NCBI GenBank assembly: GCA_023957995.1
Contig: JAMLGK010000004.1
Span: 124,001 to 188,000 of the forward strand
Reading direction: 5' to 3'
Length of the DNA: 64,000 bases
Origin: Microthrixaceae bacterium
Lineage (GTDB): Bacteria > Actinomycetota > Acidimicrobiia > Acidimicrobiales > Microtrichaceae
Shown here: piece after piece, positions 15,947 to 24,468 of the stretch
How positions within the stretch are numbered: position 1 is the first letter of the stretch
Layout of the letters: each line of letters starts with the position of its first letter
The notes under the pieces: generated by a model
What the model saw: only the letters and a program-made list of their open reading frames with translations
The model's database searches: none
What the model was told of the DNA's origin: nothing
Position numbers and translations under genes: made by a program

Positions 15947-17101
15947 ATGGGTAACCAGGTGTTGGACGCGGTCAAGCAGATCGGCCCAGCGATCGCAGCA
16001 CGATCCGACGAGATCGAACGGCAGCGACGACTACCGCTGGACGTGGTGGAACTCATCAAACCGACGGGTGCGTTCCGCATGTGTGTTCCGGAGGACCTCG
16101 ACGGTCCCGGCGTCACGGCCTGGGAGAGCCTCGAGGTGATGGAGGAGCTCGCCTACCACGACGGTGCGGCGGGCTGGTGCTCGATGATCGGTTCGACGAC
16201 ATCGCTGATGTCATCGTGGCTTCCCGATCAGTACGCGCAGGAGATCTTCGGGACGCGCGACGCGATCGGCGGCGGGTTCGCCATGCCGACAGCGCATGCT
16301 GTGCCCGTCGACGGCGGGCTCCGGGTCTCGGGCCGATGGCCGTGGGGATCCGGCACCCAGCACTGCACCTGGATCGGTGGTGGATGTCTTGTGGTGGATG
16401 GCGACGGAAGGCCGTCCCCCCGGCCAGACGGTCTCATCAGTCCGTTCGTGTTCTTTCCCCGCAGCGAGGCCGAGTTCATCGACAACTGGGATGTCTCGGG
16501 GTTGTCCGGCACGGGCTCGGGCGACTACCAGGTCACAGACCTGTTCATTCCGGAGGGCCGTTGGGCCCAGCACGGGCTCGATGAACCGGTGAGGCACAAC
16601 AGCTGGTCACAACTGTCGTTCTACGGTCTGCTCGCATGCGGTGTGGCGGCCTGCGCGGTGGGGATAGGCCGCAGGGCCGTCGCCGAACTCGTGGATCTGG
16701 CCGGCGAGAAGAAGCCCCAGGGAAGCTCCAGGTCGCTCGCCCACCGTGCGGCGGTCCAGGCCGATGTTGCGATCGCGGAGGCCAAGCTCTCCGCTGGGTG
16801 GTCGTTCATGAAGACCGCCATCGATGGTGCATGGGCAACTGCCGAGGAGGGCGGCGTGCAGACGACCGAACAGAAGCGACTGCTCCGCTTGAGCGCCACC
16901 CAAGCGACACAGACTTCCGCAGAGGTCGCCGAACTCATGTACAAGGCGGGCGGCGGTGCAGCTGTCTACCGGACCAGTCCGCTGCAACGGACGTTCCGCG
17001 ATGCGTTCGTCGCCACCCAGCACGCCATGGTCGCGCCCCGCACCTTCGAAACCTACGGTCGGCTCCGGCTGGGCCTCGAAACAGATGCAAGGCACCTGTG
17101 A
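15947..17101 (+). CDS. Acyl-CoA dehydrogenase-fold flavin monooxygenase (HsaA/group D-like)
   Basis: 384 residues. The fold is that of acyl-CoA dehydrogenases, but the C-terminal domain belongs to the subgroup containing reduced-flavin-dependent hydroxylases such as HsaA (steroid A-ring hydroxylation) and indole-acetate monooxygenase. Seen: DGAAGWCSMIGST, the middle domain with VSGRWPWGSGTQHCTWIGGG, GLSGTGSGDYQVTDLFIPEG, and the end block AGGGAAVYRTSPLQRTFRDAFVATQH-like with the typical R-D-x-x-A-x-x-QH. The true acyl-CoA dehydrogenase catalytic Glu motif is absent. Its stop overlaps the next start by 4 bp (GTGA). No flavin reductase partner is adjacent, although an FMN reductase lies at 21798. 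Confidence 0.83.
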   Translation: MGNQVLDAVKQIGPAIAARSDEIERQRRLPLDVVELIKPTGAFRMCVPEDLDGPGVTAWESLEVMEELAYHDGAAGWCSMIGSTTSLMSSWLPDQYAQEIFGTRDAIGGGFAMPTAHAVPVDGGLRVSGRWPWGSGTQHCTWIGGGCLVVDGDGRPSPRPDGLISPFVFFPRSEAEFIDNWDVSGLSGTGSGDYQVTDLFIPEGRWAQHGLDEPVRHNSWSQLSFYGLLACGVAACAVGIGRRAVAELVDLAGEKKPQGSSRSLAHRAAVQADVAIAEAKLSAGWSFMKTAIDGAWATAEEGGVQTTEQKRLLRLSATQATQTSAEVAELMYKAGGGAAVYRTSPLQRTFRDAFVATQHAMVAPRTFETYGRLRLGLETDARHL

Positions 17102-18240
17102 GAGCCTTGGCCGACGAACGCGATCCGGCCGAGCTGCGACAACTGCTCCGCTCGTGGCTGGCCGACAACGCATCGCCGACGCCGCGCCAGTTGGCCGAGA
17201 CAGGTCTCGTCGCACCTCACTGGCCACGACCCTGGGGCCTGGATGCAGACCCGCACCTGCAACTGGTCATCGCTGACGAGCTGGCCACAGCCGGTGTCAG
17301 CCTGCCGGAGAACCAGATCGGAATCGGTTGGGCCGGGCCCACGATCCTGACCGGAGGCACAGAGGAGCAGCACCGGCGCTGGTTGCCGGGCATCCTCGAT
17401 GGGTCCCAGACATGGACCCAGCTGTTCAGCGAACCCGACGCAGGTAGTGACCTTGCGTCCCTCCGCACGTCCGCCGTGCGCGACGGCGACCACTACGTCG
17501 TGGACGGCCAGAAGATCTGGTCCACCTGGGCGAACCATGCCCAGTGGGGAATCCTCCTGGCGCGCACGGATGCCACGGTGCCCAGGCACCGGGGCATCTC
17601 CTACTTCATCGTCGACATGTCCAGCCCCGGTGTCGAGGTTCGCAAGGTCATAGAGATGACCGGGGGCAACCACTTCAACGAGACGTTCCTGAACGAGGTG
17701 CGTATCCCTGTCGAGAACCGCATCGGCGATGAGGGCGACGGCTGGCGGCTCGCCTCGGTCACGCTCGGAAACGAACGCGTCTCGCTCAGCGAAGGCGGAG
17801 TGCTCTGGGGTATGGGTCCGACCTTCGAGGAGTGCGTGCAGGAGATGCGCCGCCGCGGCGCCGGAGAGGACCCGGTCACCCGGCAGCGGTCGGCAAGGGC
17901 CTACAGCGACGGCTTCGTCAGCGAGCTCCTCACCCACAAGATCGTCGAAGCCGTGATGAACGACGAGGATCCGTCACCGTACGCATCGATCCGCAAGGCG
18001 AGGACCGATGCGAATGCCCAGGCCATGCTCGAGCTGATGACCGACCTCGCCGGACCCGACGGAATGCTCGGGATCCAGGACGAAGAAGCCGCCGAGACCG
18101 ATCCGTGGCACTGGGCCTTCCTGTTCAGTCGAGCCCTCACCATCGGTGGCGGCACCTCGGAGATCCAGCGCAACATCATCGGTGAGCGGCTCCTCGGGCT
18201 CCCGCGGGAGCCACGACCGCGCCCGGGCGGAGGGTCCTGA
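17098..18240 (+). CDS. Acyl-CoA dehydrogenase family protein (paralog of the 9611-10741 gene)
   Basis: 380 residues from the GTG at 17098, which overlaps the preceding stop, so translation is coupled to the HsaA-like gene. Seen: QLFSEPDAGSDLASLRTSAV, GQKIWSTWANHAQWG, and GGGTSEIQRNIIGERLLGLP at the C-terminus. Large blocks match the protein at 9611-10741 (VAPHWPRPWGLDADPHLQLVI; NQIGIGWAGPTILTGGTEEQ), showing a duplication. In steroid-degrading Actinobacteria such enzymes work as alpha2-beta2 pairs; whether this one does is unknown. Confidence 0.92.
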   Translation: MRALADERDPAELRQLLRSWLADNASPTPRQLAETGLVAPHWPRPWGLDADPHLQLVIADELATAGVSLPENQIGIGWAGPTILTGGTEEQHRRWLPGILDGSQTWTQLFSEPDAGSDLASLRTSAVRDGDHYVVDGQKIWSTWANHAQWGILLARTDATVPRHRGISYFIVDMSSPGVEVRKVIEMTGGNHFNETFLNEVRIPVENRIGDEGDGWRLASVTLGNERVSLSEGGVLWGMGPTFEECVQEMRRRGAGEDPVTRQRSARAYSDGFVSELLTHKIVEAVMNDEDPSPYASIRKARTDANAQAMLELMTDLAGPDGMLGIQDEEAAETDPWHWAFLFSRALTIGGGTSEIQRNIIGERLLGLPREPRPRPGGGS

Positions 18241-18269
18241 GCACGCCCACCGCGACCGGATCAACGCAG

Positions 18270-18929
18270 CTACGAGAGCGAACCCGGCGATCCCGTCCGC
18301 TTGTAGCCCCAGACCAGCACCCCGATGACCCAGGCCATGCCGATCGCGCCACCGAGATAGAGGTTCATGGCGCCACCGGGGGCGAGGAAGCCCGTCGAAC
18401 CGAACACCGTGATGGTCTCGATCGCCTGCTCGACGAAGAAGACCACGCTGAGCCAGCCCAACCAACCCGGGATGATCCGTGACCGCCCGAACGCGAGTGG
18501 AACGAACGCTGCCGCCATCGTCATGGTCGAGCCGTTGATGATCGGCCCCCAGTACTGCGGGATGTCGAACAGAGTGCGAGCAGTTGCCGGATCGAGTCCC
18601 TCGGGGTGAAGAGCCAACCCTGCCCAGAACCAGGCCTGGATCTGGCCCGTGATGACCCAACCGAGGATTCCACCGAAGAAGATGTACCGATTCGGCCTGG
18701 GCAACAGTGCGGTCACCATGCCCCCGAACACGGTCAGCGCCAGAGCTGCAAAGGCCGCGGTCCATGCGTACACCTGGGCGTTGGTCCCATTGGCCGTGAA
18801 CCAGGCGACGACATCCTGACCGCTGGACTCGATCGTGGGAACCGAACTCCCCAACGCGGTGAAACTGGCGGAGTAGAAAACGATCCACCCCACACCGGAC
18901 AGGAGCAGGACGGCCGGAGCCTTCTTCAT
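18270..18929 (-). CDS. Multi-pass membrane protein, function unknown
   Basis: 219 residues with about six hydrophobic helices (about 5-27, 55-78, 83-103, 125-147, 152-172 and 185-210). Not recognised with confidence; the pattern resembles DUF4386-type actinobacterial membrane proteins. It starts at ATG 18927-18929 with AGGGGGG 7-8 nt upstream, a strong ribosome-binding site. The C-terminus ends soon after a WGYKR sequence, which by the positive-inside rule puts it in the cytoplasm. It is convergent with the acyl-CoA dehydrogenase gene and divergent from the DUF1801 gene. Confidence 0.75.
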   Translation of the reverse strand: MKKAPAVLLLSGVGWIVFYSASFTALGSSVPTIESSGQDVVAWFTANGTNAQVYAWTAAFAALALTVFGGMVTALLPRPNRYIFFGGILGWVITGQIQAWFWAGLALHPEGLDPATARTLFDIPQYWGPIINGSTMTMAAAFVPLAFGRSRIIPGWLGWLSVVFFVEQAIETITVFGSTGFLAPGGAMNLYLGGAIGMAWVIGVLVWGYKRTGSPGSLS

Positions 18930-19022
18930 CTTGAACCCCCCTGTTTGTCGCGACAGTACACACGCACGACGAGAGGGTCAGCTGAATCTGCCGCTGGACG
19001 ATTTCCGTTCACTCGTCGCCCC

Positions 19023-19028
19023 TAACAT
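19023..19028 (+). promoter_or_regulatory. -10-like TAACAT for the YdeI-like gene
   Basis: TAACAT lies 28 nt before the ATG at 19057, with GAAGGAA in between. The box overlaps the alternative ATG at 19027, which argues against that upstream start. Confidence 0.4.
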
Positions 19029-19056
19029 GACTCACGGCACGTCGAAGGAAACACCG

Positions 19057-19641
19057 ATGAAGGACTACCCAGACGTAGACGCCTACCTCGCAGACTGCGA
19101 CCAGTGGCCTGATGAGATCATGGCGATCCGACCGATCCTGTTGTCGTGTGGGCTCGAGGAGAAGATCAAGTGGGGCAAGCCCTGCTACTGCATCGAGGGC
19201 GACGACAACATCGTCCTGCTGCAGGAGTTCTCCGATCACCTGGCGCTGATGTTCTTCCAGGGCGTCCTGCTCGAGGACCGGGAGAACGTTCTTCACGCTC
19301 AGGGTCCGAACACCCACGGGCCGAAGCGCATGAAGTTCACCTCCGCCGCCGAGGTCGAATCCCTCGCCGGGGTCATCGCCTCCTACGTGGACGAGGCAGT
19401 CCGACACGCCCGGGCCGGTACCCCACTACCGCCGCGCCCCGACGAGAACCTCGCAACCGAGTTGCAGGAGCGCCTGGCCAACGACGAGGAGTTGGCTGAG
19501 GCGTTCAATGCGCTCACCCCCGGACGCCAGCGCGAGTACAACCTCCACATCTCCGATGCCAAGCAAGCGGAAACGCGGAACCGTCGGATCGACAAGGTCA
19601 TCCCGCGCATCCTCGATGGCAGAGGTCTGCGCGACCGATAG
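19057..19641 (+). CDS. YdeI/OmdA family protein with DUF1801 domain
   Basis: 194 residues from ATG 19057, chosen because GAAGGAA precedes it. N-terminal DUF1801-type domain (about 1-110) with the family's EKIKWGKPCYC motif and a following LMFFQGVLL strand. The C-terminal OmdA-type helical region (about 125-190) has NALTPGRQREYNLHISDAKQAETRNRRIDKVIPRIL, the signature (S/T)-P-x-x-(K/R)-R-x-x-x-x-x-I of YdeI proteins. The family is loosely linked to resistance to cationic peptides and iron-related stress in Bacillus. Its reaction is unknown. Confidence 0.88.
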   Translation: MKDYPDVDAYLADCDQWPDEIMAIRPILLSCGLEEKIKWGKPCYCIEGDDNIVLLQEFSDHLALMFFQGVLLEDRENVLHAQGPNTHGPKRMKFTSAAEVESLAGVIASYVDEAVRHARAGTPLPPRPDENLATELQERLANDEELAEAFNALTPGRQREYNLHISDAKQAETRNRRIDKVIPRILDGRGLRDR

Positions 19642-19766
19642 GGCGGCCCGGTTCCCCAACCGTCGCAGAGCACGCCCGACGAGCGATCGCCGCTGCTCTT
19701 CACCGCGGAGAGGGCGGATTCGGCTGCCATGAGCCCGCGAGCTGATCGATGGGCGAAGATGGCCCC

Positions 19767-20822
19767 ATGGATGCAACGACTCGCCCCCGAGCGCGGCGGA
19801 TGTGTGCGGCTGTCACGATGTTCCACGGTGGCCTTGATGCCATCGAGGTTCACGACGACTGGCCGATGCCTGCGCTCGGATCGGGAGACGTCCTCGTCCG
19901 CATCAGTGCGGCGGCCTTGAACAACACGGACATCTGGGCTCGTGAGGGCCGATATGGCACCGCGGAGGACCCCGACGCCATCGCAGGCTGGAAGGGCGTT
20001 CCGCTCGACTTTCCGCGGATCCAGGGCATCGACGTTGCCGGTGTGGTCGTCGACAGCGGGGAGGATGTCGATCGGTCGGTGATCGGTCGCCGAGTCATGG
20101 TCGACCCCACGGTGCACTACAACGGTGACTTCCCGGTAGACCTGATCGGCAGCGAGGTGGACGGAGGCTTCGCCGAGTTCCTCGCGTGCTCGGTGGACCG
20201 GGTGAACGATGTGTCCGCGTCGCCGCTGTCGGACGTGCAACTGGCGTGCCTTCCGACGGCCTACGGCACGGCCCTGGGGATGATCAACCGCGCCGGATGC
20301 GCGTCCGGCGAACGGGTTCTCGTCACCGGTGCTTCCGGTGGAGTCGGCAGTGCCGCGGTCCAGCTCCTGGTCAACCGTGGCTGCCACGTCATCGCGCGCA
20401 CGAGTTCGTCGAACGCGGACGCAGTGCTGGCCAACGGGGCCCACGAGGTGTCGGTTCGAGGTCACGATGCGATCGAGGATCTCGACGAGGTCGACGTCGC
20501 CGTCGATGTGGTCGCCGGTGACGAGTTCGGCGCCGTACTGGACCGGCTGCGCGATGGTGGCCGGATGGCTACAGCGGGCGCCATCGCCGGACCATTGGTG
20601 CAACTCGACGTCCGTCGTCTCTACCTCCGACAGAGACGCCTGATCGGGTCGACCATGCACAGCCCGGCTGACTTCGCCGAACTTGCCGAGGTCGCATCGA
20701 CCGGTGGCCTGGATCCCATCGTCGCCGAGGTCTTTCCCCTTGAAGGGATTCGCGCCGCACAGGAACGCTTCGTGCGGAAGGACTTCGTGGGAAAACTGGT
20801 CGTACGGCCCCATGGCGCGTGA
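19767..20822 (+). CDS. MDR superfamily alcohol dehydrogenase/quinone oxidoreductase
   Basis: 351 residues from ATG 19767; ATG 19800 (MCAAV) is an alternative nearer the usual family start. Seen: a GroES-like domain with SGDVLVRISAAALNNTD, the IQGIDVAGVVVDSG block, and the NADP-binding motif VLVTGASGGVGSAAVQLL (about 186-203). The structural zinc-binding cysteines of classical alcohol dehydrogenases are missing, so it is a zinc-independent quinone-oxidoreductase type. A GAAGAT box ends 7 nt before 19767. The degraded gene follows directly downstream. Confidence 0.87.
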   Translation: MDATTRPRARRMCAAVTMFHGGLDAIEVHDDWPMPALGSGDVLVRISAAALNNTDIWAREGRYGTAEDPDAIAGWKGVPLDFPRIQGIDVAGVVVDSGEDVDRSVIGRRVMVDPTVHYNGDFPVDLIGSEVDGGFAEFLACSVDRVNDVSASPLSDVQLACLPTAYGTALGMINRAGCASGERVLVTGASGGVGSAAVQLLVNRGCHVIARTSSSNADAVLANGAHEVSVRGHDAIEDLDEVDVAVDVVAGDEFGAVLDRLRDGGRMATAGAIAGPLVQLDVRRLYLRQRRLIGSTMHSPADFAELAEVASTGGLDPIVAEVFPLEGIRAAQERFVRKDFVGKLVVRPHGA

Positions 20823-20889
20823 TCGAGCATCCAGGTCCGATTCCGATCTCGCCTCTCCCCTTCCTCCGCACCCCCTCCACGAGCCCCCG

Positions 20890-21202
20890 GGAACGGCTTG
20901 GCGGGTGCTCCCTCTGCAACACAGCACCTGCAGACTGCTCACTGGGCGGTGCTCCGACTTCGTTGGCCCCGACGTGACATCCCACGCGCGCAGATCCTGC
21001 GAGGGGAGCCGTACGCAACAGTTGGCTGTCCGGATGGGGGCTCCGTTGGATTCCGGGCGGCAGCATGTACAACGTGTGGGGTCTCGACGCAGTGGCGCTG
21101 ACGATCGACGGTGCGCGCGACTTCCGGATCGGTACAGATGACCCGACCGGTCTCGCAGCGGCGATCGACAGCTCCGCCGGGACCTCTGCATCAGAGCGCT
21201 AG
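20890..21202 (+). pseudogene. Frameshifted remnant of a PH-like/membrane-associated actinobacterial protein
   Basis: No intact gene spans 20823-21223, yet two frames carry protein-like sequence that fits together. One frame reads WPRRDIPRAQILRGEPYAT up to about 21018. A second, shifted by one base, continues SWLSGWGLRWIPGGSMYNV, then GLDAVALTIDGARDFRIGTDDP, to TAG at 21200-21202. Joined, they resemble the C-terminal half of small actinobacterial proteins with a bacterial-PH-like fold (WPRRDIP...WGWG/GWGLR...Y.V.GLDAV...IGTDDP). The shift is one lost base or two gained ones around 21015-21020. The N-terminal membrane part of such proteins is not recognisable upstream. It is therefore a decayed gene, or a sequencing error plus a truncation. 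Confidence 0.65.
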
Positions 21203-21223
21203 CGCCGAAGGCTTCATCGCGAC

Positions 21224-21730
21224 ATGACGACCGGGGACGACAGGACAGCCAGAGACTCAGCAGAAGGTGAAAGGGCCGGGTACGACGCGTACGAACCGGT
21301 GACCTTCGAACGCTGCGACCACATCGAGGGGCCCTTCTACCACGGGACCAGAACGGCGTTCGAGGTGGGTGACGAGCTCGTCGCCGGCCATGGCTCGAAC
21401 TACCACGACGGCCGAGTGTCCAACAACATCTACTTCGCAGCGCTGCTCGAAACCGCCGTCTGGGGCGCGGAGCTGGCCACCGCGCTGGCTGGGAACGGTG
21501 AGCGCGGTCACATCTACGTGGTCGAGCCGAGAGGTCCGTTCGAGGACGATCCCAACGTGACGAACAAGAAGTTCCCCGGCAACATCACAGAGTCCTACCG
21601 CACACGCGATCCGCTGCGGATACTCGCGGAGGTGCGGGACTGGGAAGGCCACCCTCCCGAGGTGCTGAAGGGGATGCTCGACAACATCGCGCGCTTGCGT
21701 GCCCAGGGCCTGGACGTCATCGAGGACTAG
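21224..21730 (+). CDS. arr: NAD+-rifamycin ADP-ribosyltransferase (Arr family)
   Basis: Transfers ADP-ribose from NAD+ to the C23 hydroxyl of rifamycins and so inactivates them (established for Arr of Mycobacterium smegmatis and Arr-2). 168 residues; the core begins near residue 35, with an extra N-terminal 20-30 residues compared with the usual 140. Seen: FYHGT with His40, NNIYFAALLETAVWGAEL with Tyr70, and FEDDPNVTNKKFPGN with Asp108/109. These are the positions equivalent to the His-Tyr-Asp set of characterised enzymes; SYRTRDPLRI and the DWEGHPPE end also match. It lies just after a decayed gene, and no mobile element is visible, so it looks chromosomal and ancestral rather than integron-borne. 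Substrate specificity is inferred from family. Confidence 0.93.
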   Translation: MTTGDDRTARDSAEGERAGYDAYEPVTFERCDHIEGPFYHGTRTAFEVGDELVAGHGSNYHDGRVSNNIYFAALLETAVWGAELATALAGNGERGHIYVVEPRGPFEDDPNVTNKKFPGNITESYRTRDPLRILAEVRDWEGHPPEVLKGMLDNIARLRAQGLDVIED

Positions 21731-21797
21731 CCCTACGTCGTCGATACCCGCCCGGCGGTGGTTGCCCGCACCGGGCCAGAACTGCGAGCGTTGGGCG

Positions 21798-22397
21798 ATG
21801 CAGCTCGTGACGTTCTGTGGGAGTGCCGGGGAACGCTCGGCCAACCAGGCGCTGCTCGATGTCATCGACCGAGTCGCGGTGGATCGTGGTTGGACAGTGG
21901 TTGCGGCAGGAGACCTGGACGGTATCCCGATGTTCGATCCTGCCGTCGGCGAAGACGCTGCGCCGCGGGCCGTGACGATGCTGCGCAACTCCTTCGAGAC
22001 CGCGGACGCGGTTGTGTTCGCCATTCCGGAGTACGGAGGAGGCGCCGCCGGCTGGGCCAAGAACGCACTCGACTGGATGGTCGGCTCGGGGTCTCTCCAC
22101 GACCGCATCGCCGCTGTTGTGTGCGCCGGGACGACCGGTGGTCCGAACGCGGTCGGACAGATCGCCCGCACTCTCGCGTGGCAGGGCGCCCACGTCGTCG
22201 CCGCCCTCGGTGTGGCCGCACCCGTGACCAAGCGAGACGATCGAGGGCGAATCATCGATGAGAGCACGCTGGGGTCACTGACCGAGATCGTGGGATTTCT
22301 CAGCGAGGCCTCCGAGGACGAGGTGAGACGCCGCGAACTCACGACCGAGACCCTCGGGCGCCTGGGAATTCCGCTGTCGGACCGCACCCGGGCGTGA
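21798..22397 (+). CDS. NADPH-dependent FMN reductase family protein
   Basis: Flavodoxin-like enzyme that reduces FMN or quinones with NAD(P)H. 199 residues from ATG 21798. Seen: the phosphate-binding loop CGSAGERSANQALL (family S-x-R-x-x-S-x-N), DGIPMFDP, and the second flavin-binding block IPEYGGGAAGWAKNALDW, which is the family's PEYNxSxPGxLKNALDW with Gly for some polar residues. It could supply reduced flavin to a monooxygenase such as the HsaA-like protein at 15947, but there is no operon link. A GAGCGT box ends 7 nt before the ATG. Confidence 0.88.
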   Translation: MQLVTFCGSAGERSANQALLDVIDRVAVDRGWTVVAAGDLDGIPMFDPAVGEDAAPRAVTMLRNSFETADAVVFAIPEYGGGAAGWAKNALDWMVGSGSLHDRIAAVVCAGTTGGPNAVGQIARTLAWQGAHVVAALGVAAPVTKRDDRGRIIDESTLGSLTEIVGFLSEASEDEVRRRELTTETLGRLGIPLSDRTRA

Positions 22398-22681
22398 TCA
22401 TATCCACGGTCCTCAGGCTCCGGAGGTGGGCCCCACCCCCGGTCGGGACATGACACCGCGACTGCTCGATCACCTTGGTGGGTCTGGCATCGATGGACGA
22501 TTCCGAGGAGTCGGGCCGGCCTGGATCGAGCCGGAACGCCCCTTCCGGGACAACGGATCAGGACCCGGGGGACGAGCGAAATTCCACGATCGGTGACCCA
22601 ATGTAGGGCCAACGGGGCAAAAGGGCACTAGCGTTACCGATGTGCACGCCACAAGGTCGTACACGGACGTAAGGCAACCAA
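22398..22681 (+). promoter_or_regulatory. Gene-free leader and promoter region of the cold-shock gene
   Basis: The 284-bp gap holds no protein-like frame. A TAGCGT box at 22629-22634 would give an approximately 40-nt leader ending in AAGG 8-11 nt before the ATG at 22682. Long leaders are common for cold-shock genes. Near the start of the gap, GGTGG-GCC-CCACC around 22426-22438 could be the 3' hairpin of the FMN reductase gene. Confidence 0.35.
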
Positions 22682-22879
22682 ATGCAAGGAACAGTAAAAT
22701 TCTTCAACAGCGAAAAGGGCTTCGGCTTCATTTCGCGTGAGCAGGGCGACGATGTGTTCGTCCACTACTCCAACATCGCGGGTGACGGTTACAAGTCTCT
22801 CGACGAGGGACAGGTCGTCGAATTTGACGTCGCACCCGGCCGAAAGGGCGAAGAAGCCCAGAACGTCCGAGTCGTCTGA
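22682..22879 (+). CDS. csp: Cold-shock protein (CspA family)
   Basis: Single-stranded nucleic-acid-binding beta-barrel of 65 residues, the standard length. RNP1 is KGFGFI at 12-17 and RNP2 is VFVHY at 25-29; the N-terminal [13 protein letters not shown] is close to the family consensus. It acts as an RNA chaperone that melts structure in mRNA. It is monocistronic, with a long leader upstream and a strong hairpin terminator 20 bp downstream. Whether it is cold-induced or constitutive cannot be read from sequence. Confidence 0.97.
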   Translation: MQGTVKFFNSEKGFGFISREQGDDVFVHYSNIAGDGYKSLDEGQVVEFDVAPGRKGEEAQNVRVV

Positions 22880-22898
22880 GTCAACAGCTCTCGCTGTG

Positions 22899-22935
22899 CG
22901 CCGCCGACCTTCGGGTCGGCGGCGTTCGACGTTTT
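22899..22935 (+). terminator. Rho-independent terminator of the cold-shock gene
   Basis: A perfect 11-bp stem (CGCCGCCGACC at 22899-22909 with GGTCGGCGGCG at 22914-22924) closes a TTCG tetraloop and is followed by TTCGACGTTTT. It is the clearest intrinsic terminator in the window. Confidence 0.9.
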
Positions 22936-23026
22936 GGGGCAGGTTCGCTGTGCAACGCCGCCCCGGGCGCCGACCGGAGGGCCATCACCGCAATTGACCG
23001 TCAGCACTGGCGGCCGACGGGGAGGG

Positions 23027-24337
23027 TCAACCCGGTTCGTCGGACGGCCCACGCTCGACCGGCACCATCTTGCCGGTGTTGAGGTCGAGCACCTGGTTCT
23101 CCGATGCGAACTTCAGCTTCACCTTGAGAGCGCGACGTTCCACTCCGTAGAAAACGGGCAGACACGCCACGATCGTGATCACCGCCAGGATCGGAACCCG
23201 CCACTTCTCGCCGAGTGACTCGTTGCCCCCGAGCAGATCGAGCACCACGAAGTAGACCAACGTGTGCCAGACGTACACGGTGTAGGACATTCGTCCGAGA
23301 AAACGCAACGGCTTCCATGACAGCGCTCTGTTCACCGACCACTCGGTGTACCTGGCCATGCACAACATCGGCGGGATGAACGCGAGAGCCGTCACGCTGT
23401 GGCCGAAGTTGATCCAGTAGATCCCTTCTGAGCCATCGATCTGGGTGGGTGCCATCTGAACGTACGGGAAGGGAAGCCCCGCTCTCGAGGCGAGATCGTT
23501 CAGGAACGGACTGGCGAGCAACATCGTCGCGGCCGCCACCAGCAGCCCGAGGGCCCCGACACGCGGCAACCATCGTTTCCAGGCCCGGGGAAGCGGATCG
23601 GGTAGACGGGCATTGACCACTGCCAGCGCCACTCCCCACATGAGCGAGTCGGGTCGCGAGAGCCACAACAGGCTGAGTCCTCGCTGCACCGGGTTGGCGC
23701 TGGCCGGATCGGCCGGGATCGGCACCGGCCCGGGCACTCCGGTCCAACGCTGCCAGCCGATCCAGGTGGCGAGCAGCGCCAGACCGATCGCCAGTTGGAC
23801 CATCCAGCGCTTGCGGATGCACACCAACACCGTCACCGCGATGAAGAGGTAGAACTGCTCTTCCACCGCCAACGACCAGAACTGGTCGATCGAGAGGTGC
23901 TCGGTGAGCTGTGGATCGAGCGCGCCGAGTCCGACCGGAAAGAAGATCTCGTACAGGTACGTGACCGCAGCCGCGGACTCGGCGAGAAGGGTGCCCATTC
24001 GCTCCCTCGCGAACAGCACCGTCACCAGCAGCCAGGCCACGATGCACAGGTAGGCCGACGGGAGCAGGCGGATCCCGCGCCGGGCGTAGAACTTGCGCAT
24101 GTTGATGGTGTCGCGGTCGCGATGCTCCTGCATCAACAAGCTCGTGATCAGGAATGCGCTCATCACGAAGAACACATCGATGATGCCGGCGAAGCTCGGG
24201 GAGAGCGGTGAATAGGCGTGGTTGAACAGCACCATGAGGATTCCGATGCCCCGCACGCCGTCGAACCCGCCAATGAAGCCCAGCCTGGGTGCAACTGAAA
24301 CGAACGGCCGCTGTGCTTTCGCCCCCGCAGTGGCCAT
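23027..24337 (-). CDS. Acyltransferase 3 family membrane protein (OafA/YrhL-like)
   Basis: Integral membrane O-acyltransferase that adds acyl groups to envelope polysaccharide, lipid or antibiotic; the target here is unknown. 436 residues from ATG 24335-24337, chosen because a TACTCT box ends 7 nt upstream; ATG 24358 is an alternative. Seen: the first-helix motif GFDGVRGIGILMVLFNH with catalytic His, DVFFVMSAFLITSLL, the RRGIRLLPSAYL loop with the family Arg, and WSLAVEEQFYLF. About ten transmembrane helices follow, plus a short cytoplasmic C-terminal tail after the last helix. No SGNH domain is attached. Confidence 0.92.
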   Translation of the reverse strand: MATAGAKAQRPFVSVAPRLGFIGGFDGVRGIGILMVLFNHAYSPLSPSFAGIIDVFFVMSAFLITSLLMQEHRDRDTINMRKFYARRGIRLLPSAYLCIVAWLLVTVLFARERMGTLLAESAAAVTYLYEIFFPVGLGALDPQLTEHLSIDQFWSLAVEEQFYLFIAVTVLVCIRKRWMVQLAIGLALLATWIGWQRWTGVPGPVPIPADPASANPVQRGLSLLWLSRPDSLMWGVALAVVNARLPDPLPRAWKRWLPRVGALGLLVAAATMLLASPFLNDLASRAGLPFPYVQMAPTQIDGSEGIYWINFGHSVTALAFIPPMLCMARYTEWSVNRALSWKPLRFLGRMSYTVYVWHTLVYFVVLDLLGGNESLGEKWRVPILAVITIVACLPVFYGVERRALKVKLKFASENQVLDLNTGKMVPVERGPSDEPG

Positions 24338-24343
24338 GGCCGC

Positions 24344-24349
24344 AGAGTA
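24344..24349 (-). promoter_or_regulatory. -10-like TACTCT for a leaderless mRNA
   Basis: Minus-strand TACTCT ends 7 nt before the ATG at 24337 and decides between two possible starts. Confidence 0.45.
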
Positions 24350-24468
24350 AGGGCGCATCTGCCCGCACACAACACGACGGTCCGCCGGGACGTCCCCCGG
24401 CGACTCACTATCGTCTGCGGGCCGGGGCGTCGAGGGCCCGACAAGCGACCGGTCACCGGGGGAAACGG

